Counted from the first letter of the stretch, positions 42,338-54,821 are shown. The stretch is 64,000 nucleotides of DNA from Magnaporthiopsis rhizophila (GCA_003049465.1 PYSS01000017.1:193950-257949), one strand, 5' to 3'. A program made the numbers and translations. Notes: generated by a model from the sequence alone, not told the origin.

Positions 42338-43699
42338 TTAGTTGAACTTGGTGTGGATTATATCTGGGTTCTCGTGCCAGTCGTCGATGCTCACCCACAT
42401 CTAGCCCGTCATGTGGCAGTCAGTAAGCATGTTTGACGTTCAGAGATTGTTTAGGCAAGCAGCCAACTCACCTTCCTGAAAGTGCTCAGGCCAGCCAAGA
42501 TGCTGCCACCAATCCAGGTCGAGTACTTCCGCTCGGGCGGGGCAAAGATCTTTATCCTCATGTCCCGGACCGCCAGCCTCTGCACCTCGGTCAGCAGCCG
42601 GTCGCCGAAGCCTTTGGTCAGGGTGCTGCCGCCCGAGAGCACAATGTTGGAGTAGAGGGCCTTGCGCAGGTCCAGGTCCGTCTTGCCGATGGCGTTGATC
42701 ACCATCTGGTGCACGCCGGGGTACTCGAGCCCGATGATCTCGGGGTCGAACAGGATCTCGGGAGCCCGGAACCGTTCGGGGCCGATCTGCAGGAGACCGA
42801 AGATTAGCCCAAAATCCGAGTACCCAGCAAACAGGATTCTGCATGCACGCATCTTACCTCTAGCTTGTTCCCGTCGGGCAGCGTGTACTTGGCCAGCATC
42901 TTGGGGTCGAGCTTGGCGGCCGCGTACTCCTTCTCCTCCTTTCTCGGGTCGTGGGCTACGTACGAGACCGACTCCTTGATGAGCCGCACCACCTCCTTCT
43001 CGGCACTTGTGTGGAAGACGTAGCCGCTCTTGCGCAGCAGCGTCTGCAGGTGCTCCGTCACGTCGCGGCCCGCCACGTCGATGCGCTGGATGCTGTTGGC
43101 GATGGCGAACCCCTCGTACACGGGCACCGCGTGCGACACGCCGTCGCCCGAGTCCAGCACGATGCCCGTCGTCCGCCCGCTCGCGTACAGCGACAGCACC
43201 GCCTGTATCGACGTGTAGAGGGCCGGCACGTTGAAGGTCTCGAAGAGGATCTGCGCCGCCGTGTCGCGGTTCGCCCGCGGGTTTAATGGCGGTTCCGTGA
43301 GCAGGACCGGGTGCTAGTTTTTTGTGGCATGAGGGTTAGCACGAGGGGTTCTGGCTGCATGCGCCTGGCGGATGGAAAAAACACACACACCTCCTCACTC
43401 AGCGTCTTCAGGCCTTCGTCGTAGACGTAGCCCCATATCTTCTCCATGTCGTCCCAGTTGGTGACTATGCCGTGCTCGAGCGGGTAGCGGATCTTGAGCA
43501 GGCCGCGCAGCTCCGTGGCGGCGCGCTCGCCTATGAAGACGTCCCCCTCGAGCGCACCGGCCAGGACCTTTGTGTGCTTGGGGCGGCCCACGAAGGAGGG
43601 GAAGAAGCACTTGGGCAGATCGTCCCCCGCAAACCCCGCCCGAATCGTGCCGGAGCCGTTGTCGATGACGATCGGCGCATTGTGTAGTAGTTCCGCCAT
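42338..43699 (-). CDS. arp1: Actin-related protein Arp1 (centractin, dynactin subunit; Neurospora RO-4 type)
   Basis: Four exons with phase-0 joins: 43699-43391, 43313-42858, 42786-42472, 42400-42338, giving 380 aa, the normal Arp1 length. Signatures are VIDNGSGTIRAGFAGDDLPK, LTEPPLNPRANRDTAAQILF, TGIVLDSGDGVSHAVPVYEG (phosphate loop), SNIVLSGGSTLTKGF and ERKYSTWIGGSILAGL. The last 20-residue exon (MWVSIDDWHENPDII...) is the distinctive ascomycete Arp1 end; conventional actin ends differently. Arp1 forms the short filament of dynactin that links dynein to cargo along microtubules; in Neurospora its loss gives ropy hyphae and nuclear distribution defects. Introns are 71-77 bp. Confidence 0.95.
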
Positions 43700-44499
43700 C
43701 CGGCCGGCGGTTTCGTCGCTGTCCTGCTCGGGCGGCTTGCCGTGGGTGCCTCTCCTCCCGTTTCGGGTTCTGTCTCTGAGCGCCGTGCTATGCGGAGCTC
43801 ATGAACAGCAAGCGAGGCCCATGCACGAGGGCTTGGCTGGTATCGGTCTGGCCCGTTCGCCTTGCCAGAGACCAGCACCCTGGAATTGCGCGTGGCAGGG
43901 CGGTGATGGGCTGTCGGGCGGCGGCTGATCTCTCTGTTTGGGGCGACTCGGTGAGGCGGTCGGCTGGCTGGCACAAAGCTATTTGGTGGGGCAGGTCGAC
44001 AGCAGCAGACGGACAGGAGCGCACACGTCGTTTGCTGAGGTGGTGTGGTTGCCGGTCGGACACGGACGGGTACCAGGGCCTGCGCGTGGTGTTGACGTGA
44101 ATTATTTCGGGGTCAGCATGGATCGCAGCTCGAACGCGGTCCCAGCTTGGCCCAAGACAATGGTGGGCGGCCGTTTGGGTCGAGTGATGTTCCTGACTAG
44201 TCCTGGTTAGGCAGCCACACTGTCGAATGTCAATGGCGCGTCTGTGCCCTGCTGATCTTGACGTCTTCAGCGCACGACACGCCGCGTTTACGGCACCCAA
44301 GAAAAAAAAAAAACGTATATCGGCAAATCGCGTATCTTTGTTGCCTCTTACGCAAATCTACCTAAATTTATCTACAATTATCCATCACCATTTCTAGGTT
44401 GGTATACAATATACACGTGTGCTGTCTTCCTCTTTCTCTCTGTACTCCTTTGCTCCGTTCCTATTACGCTCGAAATGGAGCCCTTGACGAGCAACATCC
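43700..44499. other. Intergenic, promoter side of arp1
   Basis: 800 bp. The part nearest 44300-44400 is AT-rich and is probably the 3' flank of the minus-strand receptor-like gene. No gene is seen. Confidence 0.6.
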
Positions 44500-46027
44500 T
44501 CAGCTGGAGCTCATGTACGTCCGCTGCACCTTGATTCCGTGCAGCGGAATCTCGTCGCCGCTCTCCTCGTCCCTCTCGGACTTGGCCCCACCGTCGGTGT
44601 GGCTAGAGACCGTGAAAGCGAAGCCGGTCACGTCGGGTCTGAGCGCCCCCTCGGACGGCATCTTTGGCGGGTTGGCGGCCTCAGCGCCTCTCTGCTCGTC
44701 CGGCAGCCGGTGGAAGGTTGACTTGAAGCTGGGCATGCGGTAGACCCTGGGCGCGGAGTTGTTGCTGTTGTTGGCCTCTTCGTCTTCTTCGTCGCACATC
44801 GTCGTCAGTGTGTTGCTGGTCGTGTGCGATTTGTGGTCCAGCCGGCTGTTCGGCGTGCGTATGCCGGTACCCCGGGAGTAGGCTTCTTCTTCTCCTTTGC
44901 TGCTGCCTCCGTGTGTCCCGCGCGTCGCGCCTCGGAAGAGCCCTCCGAAGCTGCCCTTGACGCCGACTGCACGCGCGAGCATGTGTATCGCCGGCCGAAT
45001 TGTCGGGAGGCACGCCGAAATGATACCGGCTGAAAACTCGATCGCGGTCCAGCCTACAGTCGGCGCCAAGGTGTAGCTGGGATCCTTGTTTGAGTATGTG
45101 AAAAGCACGCTCGTGCGGTAGGCTGAGACAAAGACGACGCTGTTTTTTGTGTCCGTCAGCCAAGGGTACTGGGTACCAGCTGTTGCGAGGTTGGAAACCC
45201 CCAAGTGGAAGACATGAGAACTTACAAGAATCCAAGACTAAAAGCAAAAGTCAGAGCGATCTTTTCGGCCAGCCGCAGCTGCAACCGCCAAACCTGCGGT
45301 ACCGGCAGCAGCAAGATGGCAATGTCGCTGATCAGCGTCGACGCGGCGTTCGCAATCCACGTTCCCACCTGGTCGATGCAGTGGCCTGGCAGATCCGGAT
45401 ACCAAAGCTTCTCGACCGGCACGCAGATGAAGATGAACAAGAAGGTGATGCAGACCACCCAGGCCATGACGAAGGCCCCGACGGCCCAAGCGACCTTCTT
45501 GAAGAAGGGAATGTGGAAGATGCGGTAGTACATCAGCAGCAGCGACAGCTTGGTCCAGCCCAGATTCCAGGCATACAAGATCTCGGCCACGACGAGGTAC
45601 TTGGCCATCATGACGATGTTGTCTAGCGGCACCTTGTCCGCATGGATCCCCATCCCCTGCGAGTACATGGCGAAAATGAAGCCGACGGTGACCAAGGCCC
45701 ACACCTGGATATCGAGAACCTCGCCGTCAGCGATGCTCCTCCCCAGTCTTTGTCCCGCGGGGCGGCTTCTTTTGCCCAGTTCTTCGACAGAAAGATCAGA
45801 ACGGGGAGATGAGGACGCACCATGGAAAAGATGATCGTGTAGTCGTCCCACCAGAGCGCCTGGCCTTTGAGGTGTCGGCTCCATATCCTCAAGCCGACTG
45901 TTAAGAGCGCGAGGACCGTGACGGAAACGACGACTTGGACGGTCCACGGCTGGAGGTTCTGCTGGTCGTAGCCGGGGATGCCCGGGAGCACCGACGGCGC
46001 ATTGGGGTCGGGCGGTGACACAGACAT
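44500..46027 (-). CDS. Pth11-like seven-TM protein (fungal rhodopsin-fold family)
   Basis: Three exons: 46027-45821, 45704-45226, 45139-44500, giving 441 aa. The ATG at 46027 (MSVSPPDPNAPS) is used, since the open frame before it begins with a non-ATG codon. Seven hydrophobic helices are visible. Family landmarks include WWDDYTIIFSM after helix 1-2, WTKLSLLLMYYRIF in helix 3, a CVPVEKLWYPDLPGHC loop, ISDIAILLLPVPQVW, and SAGIISACLPTIRP at the last helix. There is no N-terminal CFEM domain. The 150-residue cytosolic tail is Ser/Thr/Glu/Asp-rich. Members such as Pth11 act as surface or host-cue receptors; most paralogues, including this one, have no known ligand. Plasma membrane location expected. 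Confidence 0.85.
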
Positions 46028-47367
46028 GGCTTGCGACCTGTGCGAGTACACCGGTGACGGATGGCGTGCGGTCGAGCTAGATGACGAGGACTCGGGGCTA
46101 GTAGAAATGTCGTGCTCGTCAGCTCGCTAGGCGTCACGTTTTCGTGAGCTCAGCAACGTTGGTCGTAAACGACACGACTGTTATCAACCGGCCGGCCTGA
46201 TTTGAGCAACGGACCAGGACGAGGTTTTATTTTTTTTGTTCTACAACCCCCAAGTTTCATTAGCTTCGAGGCTTTCACCACACCCTGGTCCATATGTCCC
46301 TCCACACCATTCCCTTCAGTGGTGGTGGCGACAGAACACCGAGAGGCTGAGAGAAGTGGTTGCCCGGCCCCGTCACGCGGTGCGCAATGGGGCAAGTGAG
46401 GAGCCAAACCCGGAAAGGCCCGTGTCGAGGCCATTGTGCCCGGCAGATCAATCACTTCTCCCCGAGGTCGAAACCGCGCGATGGCACGTCAAATGTTGAG
46501 ACTGCTGTGACCTCTGGCGATCACTCTCTGGAAGTGGTCTAGTTAGCCAGGTGAATGGGGCCGCTAGCTGCTATGCCGGTCTTCATCCTAAAGTCCACTA
46601 GACGCTTGTCCGCAAATCACCTTTGATGAAACCATTCATAATCAACACATAAGGGTAAAATTGGGGCCCTTTCCCCTCTTTCGGTGGCAGGCGCCGAACG
46701 GCATCCAAGGGGATAGCCAGGGGTAAGAGCATTGGAGGTGGTGTGGGGAATTACACACCGGCTTCTTTGATGGGACTGGTGACCGGGCTCAGCACGTCAG
46801 TTGCGTAGCGCAAAACCACGCACTCGCGCACTGCGATTCTCGTTCATCAAGGACGCTATCACTTTGTGGGGTGATGGTGGCCACCGGCTTCCAGAAAGCA
46901 ATACTCCGATCGCCCGGTTATCTGCTTGGGGATGCTCTGAGCTGGGATGGGTAGCCACCGCACTAGCCTCGGCCAATATTCCAATTGCGGCCACCAAAAG
47001 CGGGCTGCTCTGGATTTCCATGTATGTATAATGTTTCGCCGCCCTGGTTCCCAGCTGCCTCGGCCCGACTTTGCGGTGGAGCGAGGGGAGGCAAAAGAAG
47101 ACTAGCAAACGGGGCAAAGATGCCCTTCTCTCGGGCAAAGCGCCAGAAAGCTGTCCCAGGTGGATTTTGTCGCTCACCCCTTTTTCTTGTGGGCATAGAT
47201 GGGATGGATGGTCATTTCACGTTAATGAGCTGCTGCCACACGAACGAAACGAAACGATATACAAAGCAGCTACCGCATCGAGCAAAGAAAGCGACAACAC
47301 CCAAGAAGAAAGCAAATAACAAAGCCGCTATAAAAAGCAAAGACCGAGAGACTAGGCTAATACAAGC
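46028..47367. other. Divergent intergenic region, 1.3 kb, no gene seen
   Basis: It holds the promoters of the Pth11-like gene (-) and the alpha/beta hydrolase gene (+). Short frames show no domain. Confidence 0.6.
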
Positions 47368-48640
47368 ATGGCAGCCAAGACCACAGTTCAGGTGCAACAC
47401 CTTGGCGTCACGGCGGGCTACCGGCTGGCGGGCGACGCCGTCGACCCGTCCAAGCCGACGGTGGTGCTGATCAACTCTATGTGCACAACGTCGGCGCTGT
47501 ACGAGCGCCAGTTCGCCGACCCCGAGCTGTCGGCCGCCGTCAACCTCGTCGCCGTCGAGCCGCTCGGCCACGGCGCCACCAGCTGCCCCTCGGAGCACTT
47601 CACATACTGGGACTCTGCCCTCGTGGCTCTGCAGGTCATGGACAGCCTCGGGGTGCAAAAGGCGTTTGCGCTGGGCACTAGCCAGGGAGGCTGGATTGTT
47701 GCTCGAATGGCGCTTTTGGCCCCTGAACGGGTATGTTCTTTGTGTTTCTTTTCCTTTTTTTTTCTTTTTTTTTTCCCCGTCACCGGTCTCGTCCTGTGCC
47801 CAGGCTGGGTATTTTTCCACTGCAGGACGGCTCATCTCCCGGATCCTCTTCCGCCCATCCATCCCGCCACCTCCCCCAGCTGCGACCAAAGAACGTGGTG
47901 GTTGCACACGTGCCACGTCCATGCCACCCACCCCTACAACGCTAAGGCCAAGGGCATCGAATTACCTGATGATGGTGTAATCCACGCTAACATTTTTTTT
48001 GCTCATTTCCTTCTCTCGAACGTATGTAGATACTCGGAATCATCCCCCTGGGCACGTCACTGGACGACGAGTCCCCTGAATCCCGCGCCAACGGGGCCTG
48101 GGACCCCAAGACTCAGCTGAGGCCCTTCCTGGACGGCTGGAGCGCCCCTGGGGCCGCCGACTTCGTCGTCGACGACGTCTGGTGCGGCATGGTGGGCAGC
48201 CTGGGCTTTTCGGGCACCGTCCCCGCCGAGACGCTCGAGTTCTGGACCACTACGCTCAAGTCGGTCTACTGCGGCGACGAGGGCCGCAGGAAGCTCAAGG
48301 GCGCCCTCGTCAACCTGCTCTCGCGGGACGGGTTGTTGTTGAGGCTGAGGGATATCAAGTGCCCTGTGTACTGGCTGCAGGTATGCTATGTTGCCTTTCT
48401 GTGATTTCCCTTTTGTTTTCCCTGCCCGCCGCTGCGTTTGCTGATGGGACGACTTTGGTTTCGCAGGGCACCCAAGATCCAGTCTTTGGGGTCAAGATTC
48501 CCGCCGAGCAGATCAAGCTGTTCACAGCTTCGCCCGAGGCGACCTTGACGCTTGTCGAGGGCGGCGGCCACTACCTCAATGCCACTAGTCCCAAGGAGGT
48601 TGACGAGGCCATTCTGAAGATGGTTAGAAAGTACGCCTGA
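47368..48640 (+). CDS. Alpha/beta hydrolase-fold protein
   Basis: Three exons, 47368-47730, 48030-48380 and 48467-48640, giving 295 aa with phase-0 joins. Intron 1 is long for this window (299 bp) and T-rich at its 5' end. Landmarks are KPTVVLINSMCTTSALYE, EPLGHGAT, ALGTSQGGWIVARMALLAPER (nucleophile Ser near residue 106), IIPLGTSLDDES, a GTQDPVFG loop at the acid position and EGGGHYLN with the catalytic His. Topology and motifs match the alpha/beta hydrolase 1 family (esterases, lactonases and related). The substrate cannot be read from sequence. No signal peptide, so probably cytosolic. Confidence 0.82.
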
Positions 48641-49418
48641 AGATCGAATAGTCTGCTACGTAGACAAATTTATTAGGTCATCTAAAATCAGAGTTTTACT
48701 CTGTGGTCAACCAAACCCAGCAAGGCTTCCTAAATATATTTTTAGCCCACTACCAATTCCAGCCCTTGCTTCATCCAGTATGTTCCCTGTAAAGGTCTGC
48801 CGGGTGGCCACTTGAATTTCCTAGCCTCTTGGTGCCGACTTCTGAAAATACCACTTCCTCGGATTTGGACCCGCCGAAATGATACCAATGTTTCCAGCAC
48901 GTAATGGAAAAGACTCAGTATTAGCCAAGAGAACACCCGCAGAACGCGGGCTGCCAAGGATGTTTTGCTCGGCTTCGACGATCTTTATTTGCTGGAGAGC
49001 GTCCCCAATCTGTAGAGCCGATGTGAGTGATCCATCTTGTTCTTGGCTGAGTTCATACTTGCTTGCCCTCTTTTTTTTTTCCCCCCCCGATAACTATCCA
49101 AAATTTCGACGCAAAAAAAAGATGGATGCGAGATGCTAGCGTCGCCTATCTACAAGCGGCCCAATGACGCAACATGCATTTCCTCGGAGGACCGACCGCC
49201 GCCTCGTTTGATTAACACAAACAATCCTTGTTGACCACGCTACGGCTATCCTTCACAACTGAAGAAACGGATCCACGCTCAGGCGGCCCGCCCCTAGGAA
49301 GCAGATCAGCGGCACCCCTGCCATTCCGCCTACCAGGCTTGCACATGGACGCGCGAGTTGACCTTGCAAACAGTATTCATTTTTGGCTCTATCTTCAGCT
49401 TCCGGAGCGTGGCCGTCC
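48641..49418. other. Intergenic, no gene seen
   Basis: About 780 bp of 3' flanks between the hydrolase gene and the 3' end of the decayed chitinase. T and C runs lie at about 49069-49088. Confidence 0.6.
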
Positions 49419-51180
49419 CTATCCCGCGGCTTTGGCGAGCTGCACGCCGTCAAACACGGCCAGGGGCGTAAACACGAGTCCAAAGATGGCGACGAGGTCG
49501 TTGCCTTTCCCGTCGACGACGCCGTAGATGTCGAGCGCCGATTGGCCCGCAATGTCGACCATGGATGTGATGCGGCCGATGACGGCCAGGGGAGCGAGCA
49601 TGGCGGCGATCTCGCCGACTATAGGGACGAGCAGGAAAAACGCCGTGAGGAAAAGCAAAATGGTGTTCTTATGCTGCTCGGCCTCCTCGATGTCGCCGGC
49701 GCCGGCGTCAACCCCCTGGGTAGAGGCTGAGCTTGATCTGCTCGACGGCCTCGGGGAGGTCCCGGGCGAGGACGATAAGCTTGTCGTAGGCGCCCTTGAC
49801 GAGGTCTCCTGCTGGTTGTTGACGTCTTCCTTTTCGTAGCCGTCCGAGATGGGATAGAGATTGAAGTCCCAGCCCGACTTGCGGCACTCGTCGTGGCTCT
49901 CGGTCGGCTGGCGACCCCACCGAACCGGATGCGGCCGCGCGGGATCCCCGCGGCCTCGCACAGGTCGCGCTCCCAGATCCCGCAGCTGAAGTACCTGTCC
50001 CCGTTGCTGTACACGAACTCGCGTATAGCCTCGGCGCCGCCGCGCACCATCGAGTCGGCGAAGCTGTTGAAGTTGCGCTTGTGGCCGTCTGCCACGAGGC
50101 GCTCGTACTTCTCCGTCGTCTAACCGATGGTGCGGGCGAGCACCTCGACCAGGCACTGCATCATGCAGTGCCCCCGGCACGTTTGTATTCTCGATCTGCT
50201 CGAGGAATTCGAACCACGTATCGCAGTCGGCCAGTAGGGTTGACGGCAGGTGGATGGGGACGGGCCTCTCGCAGCTCTCGCCCTTGTTCGGCGGTCCGGG
50301 TCGATGTAATCGTCCTCCCCGTTGAACGCCCGTAGGTCCGTGGCTTAATCGACCGTGTCCGCAAACGTGAGGTTCCTCCAGTGCCCGTGGCGCGTTCCTT
50401 GTGTCATCGACGTCATTACGCAACCCACTCGTCGCCGGTGTCAGTAGCTGGGGAGTCGTTTTTACCGCGGCACATGGGGTCGTGGCAGCCCGGCCACGCC
50501 CACAACTCGACTCCCCGACGAAGATTTTGGTGGTCGACACGCCGGCCTTTGTGATCATGACCAGTGCCTGCGTCGTTTCTGTCGTGACCCCTGACGCAGT
50601 TGCCAGCTGGGCAGCCTTCTGTCACCCACTGGTTGCCCGCATCCCACTGTCCCGGCCCAGGGTCAGCGTTGGGGCTAGGTGGAAAGAAAGAGGTGAGGAC
50701 GGAGGACAAGGAGCACAATACCATGGAGATCATATACCATGTGCACAATGCAGTCCCGCACGGTGGACATGCTGCCGATGGGATACACCTTAAGATACCT
50801 GCAAAAACGGCAAGTCAGTTGGTGCACACTGCAACAGTCTATGTGAAGCCGTGACGCCCACCGGTAGCTGGTAGGAGCTTCAATAGAAAGCGTCTGACTC
50901 TTGGAAGCTTGCCCTTCATGACGGTCAGAAACCCGAGGTAGTCGGCTCCGCCCGAATCGAACCCCGCGGGCGTGCCGAGGATGTCTTTGGCGCCCAGGTT
51001 TTCCCAGTCGAAATCCACGCTGTCCAGCCGGTCTCGCTGCACGGCGCCTCGCCCCCGAAGAAGTCAAGGAGCTTCCCCATGACCGTGGCCGAGGTGTCTC
51101 GTCTGGTCTCATCCAGATTTGGCTGCTTGCCGGCAACGGCCAGCTCGTATGTGAGCTTATTCTCTTTTTCTTGGTTTCTG
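49419..51180 (-). pseudogene. Decayed GH18 chitinase (fungal subgroup C, killer-toxin-like type)
   Basis: GH18 pieces appear in the right order but in different frames. The first is SATVMGKLLDFFGG (about 51060-51100). DSVDFDWENLGAKDI is the DxxDxDxE active-site motif (about 51020). Next come LSIEAPTSYR, YLKVYPIGSMSTVRDCIVHMVYDLHG (about 50720-50880, with a plausible intron), WDAGNQWVTEGCPAGNC (about 50600-50660) and MITKAGVSTTKIFVGES (about 50510-50558). The C-terminal region includes YEALVADGHKRNFNSF and ends with hydrophobic helices like those of subgroup C chitinases. At least four frame changes without splice signals separate them, so it cannot be translated as one protein unless the assembly is wrong. 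The 5' end runs into the gap at 51200-51209. It is divergent from a decayed LysM gene. Confidence 0.75.
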
Positions 51181-51238
51181 GGGGGGGGGGGGGGGGGGGN
51201 NNNNNNNNNAGGAGGGGGGGGGGGGGGGGGGGGGGGGG
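51181..51238. other. Poly-G tract with assembly gap (10 N at 51200-51209)
   Basis: Long G runs on both sides of ten N. Sequence quality is poor here, and the 5' part of the decayed chitinase may be missing or altered. Confidence 0.95.
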
Positions 51239-51668
51239 CTTGTAATCCTGTGTGCCTACTTACTGTAGGAGCTTGGCAGATGAGCTGAGAGATGCCTGGA
51301 ATATGGAAGTTTCTTAAACCAGAGCATAGGATCGCCACCAGCAATAAACGAATAGGTTATGCAGCTTTACGTTACGAGCTCCTCTTTCAGAAGTTCACTG
51401 GGGGCGGTGCAAGGCGGGCTACGCCAAAATCCAACACGGCTCGAGACACCCACTCTCACCCACCAAGACGGTTGAGGCCGCCGACTTGCCGTCCTATCAT
51501 CACGCACGCGGACGGACTAGGCTGCCCTGAGTAAATAAACGGCGGCCATGGCCCTTCCAGCCAAGTAGTATTTCCTTCGGAGCATCGCCTCACAATCCCG
51601 ATCCCGCCGCCCCCACATAGAGCGAGCCTACCGCGCCAACCAGCAAGGCCTCGGCAAGGTGTGTTCGG

Positions 51669-52332
51669 CGGCTTCACTTTTCGTTTTTTGCTCTGGGTGC
51701 TCTCTTGAGCGCGCTGACCCTTACCGTTCCACGCCTCTTTGCGCGAGATGGGGAGGAGCCCACGCTGCCACCTAACTCCAACACGCCTGCCGGGTGCACT
51801 TGGTGGCACGACAATGAAGACGGCGGCACCCCCTGCTCGCAGATTCCGGCCTTCTACGACGTCTCGCTGAAGGCTTTCTGTATTGGGCGTGTTGTTCGCC
51901 TGACTGTCTCGGCTACCACTATATCGAGATAGATAAGAGAGTCTCTGCAAACAGCGGCAGAAAAAAATAGAACCCGTTCATCACTGTTTCTTGCGGGAAC
52001 TTCCTGAAAGGGCGCGCGTACTGCGTCGAGGGCCGTCCCGCCCTGGCTGCTCCTTCGGCGCCAGACCCGGACCTCGACCACAGCCCCTGAGCCCGCCCAC
52101 TCCCTACAACGGCGTCACCACGCCGACGCTGACCCAGCCTAGCATGGTGGACGACTGCGAGACCTTCTAACTCGTCGACCACTGCAAGGCGTGCGGGTCC
52201 GCGATGCGGAAGAACAGCATCAAGCTCGCCTTGCTCGTCGCCTGGAACCTGCCGGTGGGCGCCGACTGCAGCGGCATGTGGGCCAACACGTATGCTTGTG
52301 TGGCTCTACTAGGTGGGAGGATTACCAGGTGA
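51669..52332 (+). pseudogene. Decayed LysM-domain secreted protein gene
   Basis: A hydrophobic signal-like stretch (FFALGALLSALTLTVPRLFA) without an ATG leads to LPPNSNTPAGCTWWHDNEDG and CSQIPAFYDVSL, a LysM start. A one-base frame change follows at about 51870, then LYW, a likely degraded intron ending AAATAG near 51970, and VSCGNFLKGRAYCVEG, the LysM end. After a Pro/Thr linker (PTPYNGVTTPTLTQPS) a second LysM begins MVDDCETF, hits TAA at 52168 and continues SIKLALLVAWNLPVGADC and MWANTYACV to a TGA at 52330. Ancestrally it was a two-LysM secreted chitin-binding protein. It is paired head-to-head with the decayed chitinase, an arrangement reported for subgroup C chitinases and LysM genes. 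Confidence 0.72.
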
Positions 52333-52514
52333 CCTTGCTGTCGTTGTCATATAATTGGTCGGGTCACGTGAAACAAGGCGGAGGGGGTCGGGTCCGGCCA
52401 GCGCCTCTTTCTCGCATCCTTGACAAGCCTTTCGTTCCTTCAGGCAAGGCAAAGCGAACAGATCATAAAACGCTTTCGGTGCGAGGATCTTTGCCCAATC
52501 CATCCGGACCCATT

Positions 52515-54821
52515 ATGACACCGAAGTTGTGGAAGAAATGGCCGAAGCTTTTCGGGCGTCGTCGTCCAGCCTCCCCGGCCCCGTCTCCCATGCCTTCGAG
52601 TATGTTAAAACTCTGTCTAGCATTGCAAGGCTTCTCGTAACTCACATTCTCCAGCAAACGCAAACCCATGTTCACTTTTGCAGATCGACGACCGCCGCCG
52701 CGGTTGGAAACCCTGCCGCCAGAGCTGCTGGATCAAGTCCTGGGAGACTTGGCCCGCTCCGACATCTCGCGCCTCTCACGGGCCTGTTGGGGCTTCCATT
52801 CTGTGTTTCTGCCGCGGCTCCTGGGCCGTCCAGAAAACTTCAACCTCGCGGTCAAATGGGCTATCCAGGCCGGCGTCAACAGCCTGGTCGACAGGGTCAT
52901 AGCCGACTACGGCGCGTCCGTCAGCACCGTTGCCATGACAGACAAGAGCGGCGACAGCGTCCAGGTCCTGAGCCTGGGTCTCGCGGCGATGAGCGGGCAG
53001 GCCGGCACTTTCCGGCACCTGATCGAGCTCGGCGCCCAGGTGAACTGCCACCCTGCCGCCCACGCGTCCTCGATCCGTGCCCTGGTTCGGTTGCTTGCCC
53101 AGTCGCCCTCTCCGGACCTCCTCCGCATCTTCCTGGAGATCAACCCGACCCTCGTCTCTCAGCTGCGTCAGCCCCAGCGCACCGAGCTGCTCTTCAACGC
53201 CGTCGACGCCGCCAGCCGGGAAAAGTCCCCCTGGCCCGTCTCGTCCTGTCTGGGGATCGCCAAGAGGCTTCTGGCCGCCGGCGCCGACCCCGACCCCGGC
53301 GTCGTCCCTATGCGCTACCCGGTTCACGGCCAAGACGTCATCATGCCTACGCTCTCGGCAGCCATAAAGTCGCGCTCGCCCGAGCTCGTACGCCTTCTGC
53401 TGGAGAATGGCGCTCGTTTCAGCTCGATGCAGGACACTTTTTTTCGCATCAAGGACGAGCCCCCGCTGGAGCAGGCGTCGTCACCAGCAGAGCACTACCC
53501 CATAGATATCACCATCTTCTCCCCCATGTGCGCAGTCGCATATTGGCTCGCCCAAACTCTTTCCACCACCGAACCATCAGCGCGTGCCCAGGACTTTCAG
53601 CGGCTCGCCGAGATTGGCCGTCTGTGTCTCGAGCATGGGGCCGCACTCAATGACTGTGTGTCCATCTTTTATGACAGCCGGGTCTTGCGCTTTCGGACAC
53701 CAATGATGCTTTATGTCGCAATGGTAAAGGACTGGGGGCCACCTGGTGACCATCCAGAGTCTGATGCTATGCAGAGGCTCCGGTATCTGTGTGAGATTGG
53801 CGCAGCTGGCCTGCGCGACACGCAGTACCGTTTTGCATACGAAATTGAGACGCGTGCGAGCCGGGCTGGACCGCTGCTTCGTAGGAGCGCGCATGAGCAC
53901 TGGGCTGCAGCTCTCAAGCGTGGGCGGGAGCTTTGGACGTCGCCTGTACATCTCCTCCTGAAGATCTGGATTCCCCGCGGCTCGGCTCTCCCTTCGCTCG
54001 CGCAGCCTGTCAAGCTTCTTATGGCACAATATGGAGCGCGTGAGGGCTTGCGCCTCGTGTCGGGACGTGGACCCAGCCCCGCGTGCCCTTTCGCAGCCGA
54101 ATTGCTGGCCCTCTACAAGTATACCTCGGGAGTTGGAGAGCAGCCCAACAGCGGCACACCAGATAATACCGACCCCATCATGTCGGCCTGGAAATCCATC
54201 GTGGCGAGCGTCATCCAGCACCTGACCGCCCCCGAACTCGACAACCTGCTCTTCGACTACTGTTGGTTCAAGCTGACGTGCCTCAACCACTACTTCAAAC
54301 TATACGACAAATATTTCTTCGTTAGACGGCCAAAGATGGACAGCGAATGCTGCAGCGTAGCAACCTCGGCCGACGACCCATTTACGCGCCCGACCATATG
54401 GCAGCTCATCGCCGCCGGGGCCGACATAAACCGCAAGCTCGACGGCAGATGGACAACGCTGCTACAGGAATTCGGCCGCTGGCTCATGGGCAGCGGCGGG
54501 GAGTGCCACGGCCAGCTGTGGGGAGGCCACCGCTACGTAGGCCCCATCGGCCTGAGCGAGGAGCGGGCGCGGCTACTGCGCTTCCTGATCGACGAGTGCG
54601 GCGCCGACCCGGTGATCCCCTTCAGGGACCAGACCACGGCGGAAATGCTACGCCAAAACCTCCAAGAAAAGGGGGTGGCAGTCGACGAGACGACCGATGG
54701 TTACCGCCGCCTGGTTGAGTTTGACTGGGGCCGCCCTGGCTGCTATTTGGATGATGAACGGAGAAGATTCATAGAAGAGAAGAAGGAGGGGGAGGCTGGA
54801 GATTCGGACGGATCGGGGTGA
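52515..54821 (+). CDS. F-box and ankyrin-repeat protein
   Basis: Two exons, 52515-52599 and 52684-54821, giving 740 aa. The intron (84 bp, GTATGT donor, TTTTGCAG acceptor) keeps frame and gives a basic start, MTPKLWKKWPKLFGRRRP; starting inside exon 2 at 52668 is the alternative. An F-box follows at about residues 37-75 (LETLPPELLDQVLGDLARSDISRLSRACWGF). Degenerate ankyrin units include LRHLIELGAQVN-like, AKRLLAAGADPDPG, LVRLLLENGARFS, IGRLCLEHGAALN, WQLIAAGADINRKLDG and LLRFLIDECGADPVI. F-box proteins recruit targets to SCF ubiquitin ligases; the target is unknown. It lies 180 bp from the decayed LysM gene and is intact. Confidence 0.82.

Noticed and set aside
47212..47931. 239-codon minus-strand frame over exon 1 of the alpha/beta hydrolase
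   Set aside because: The opposite strand has hydrolase motifs with correct splice signals; this frame has none.
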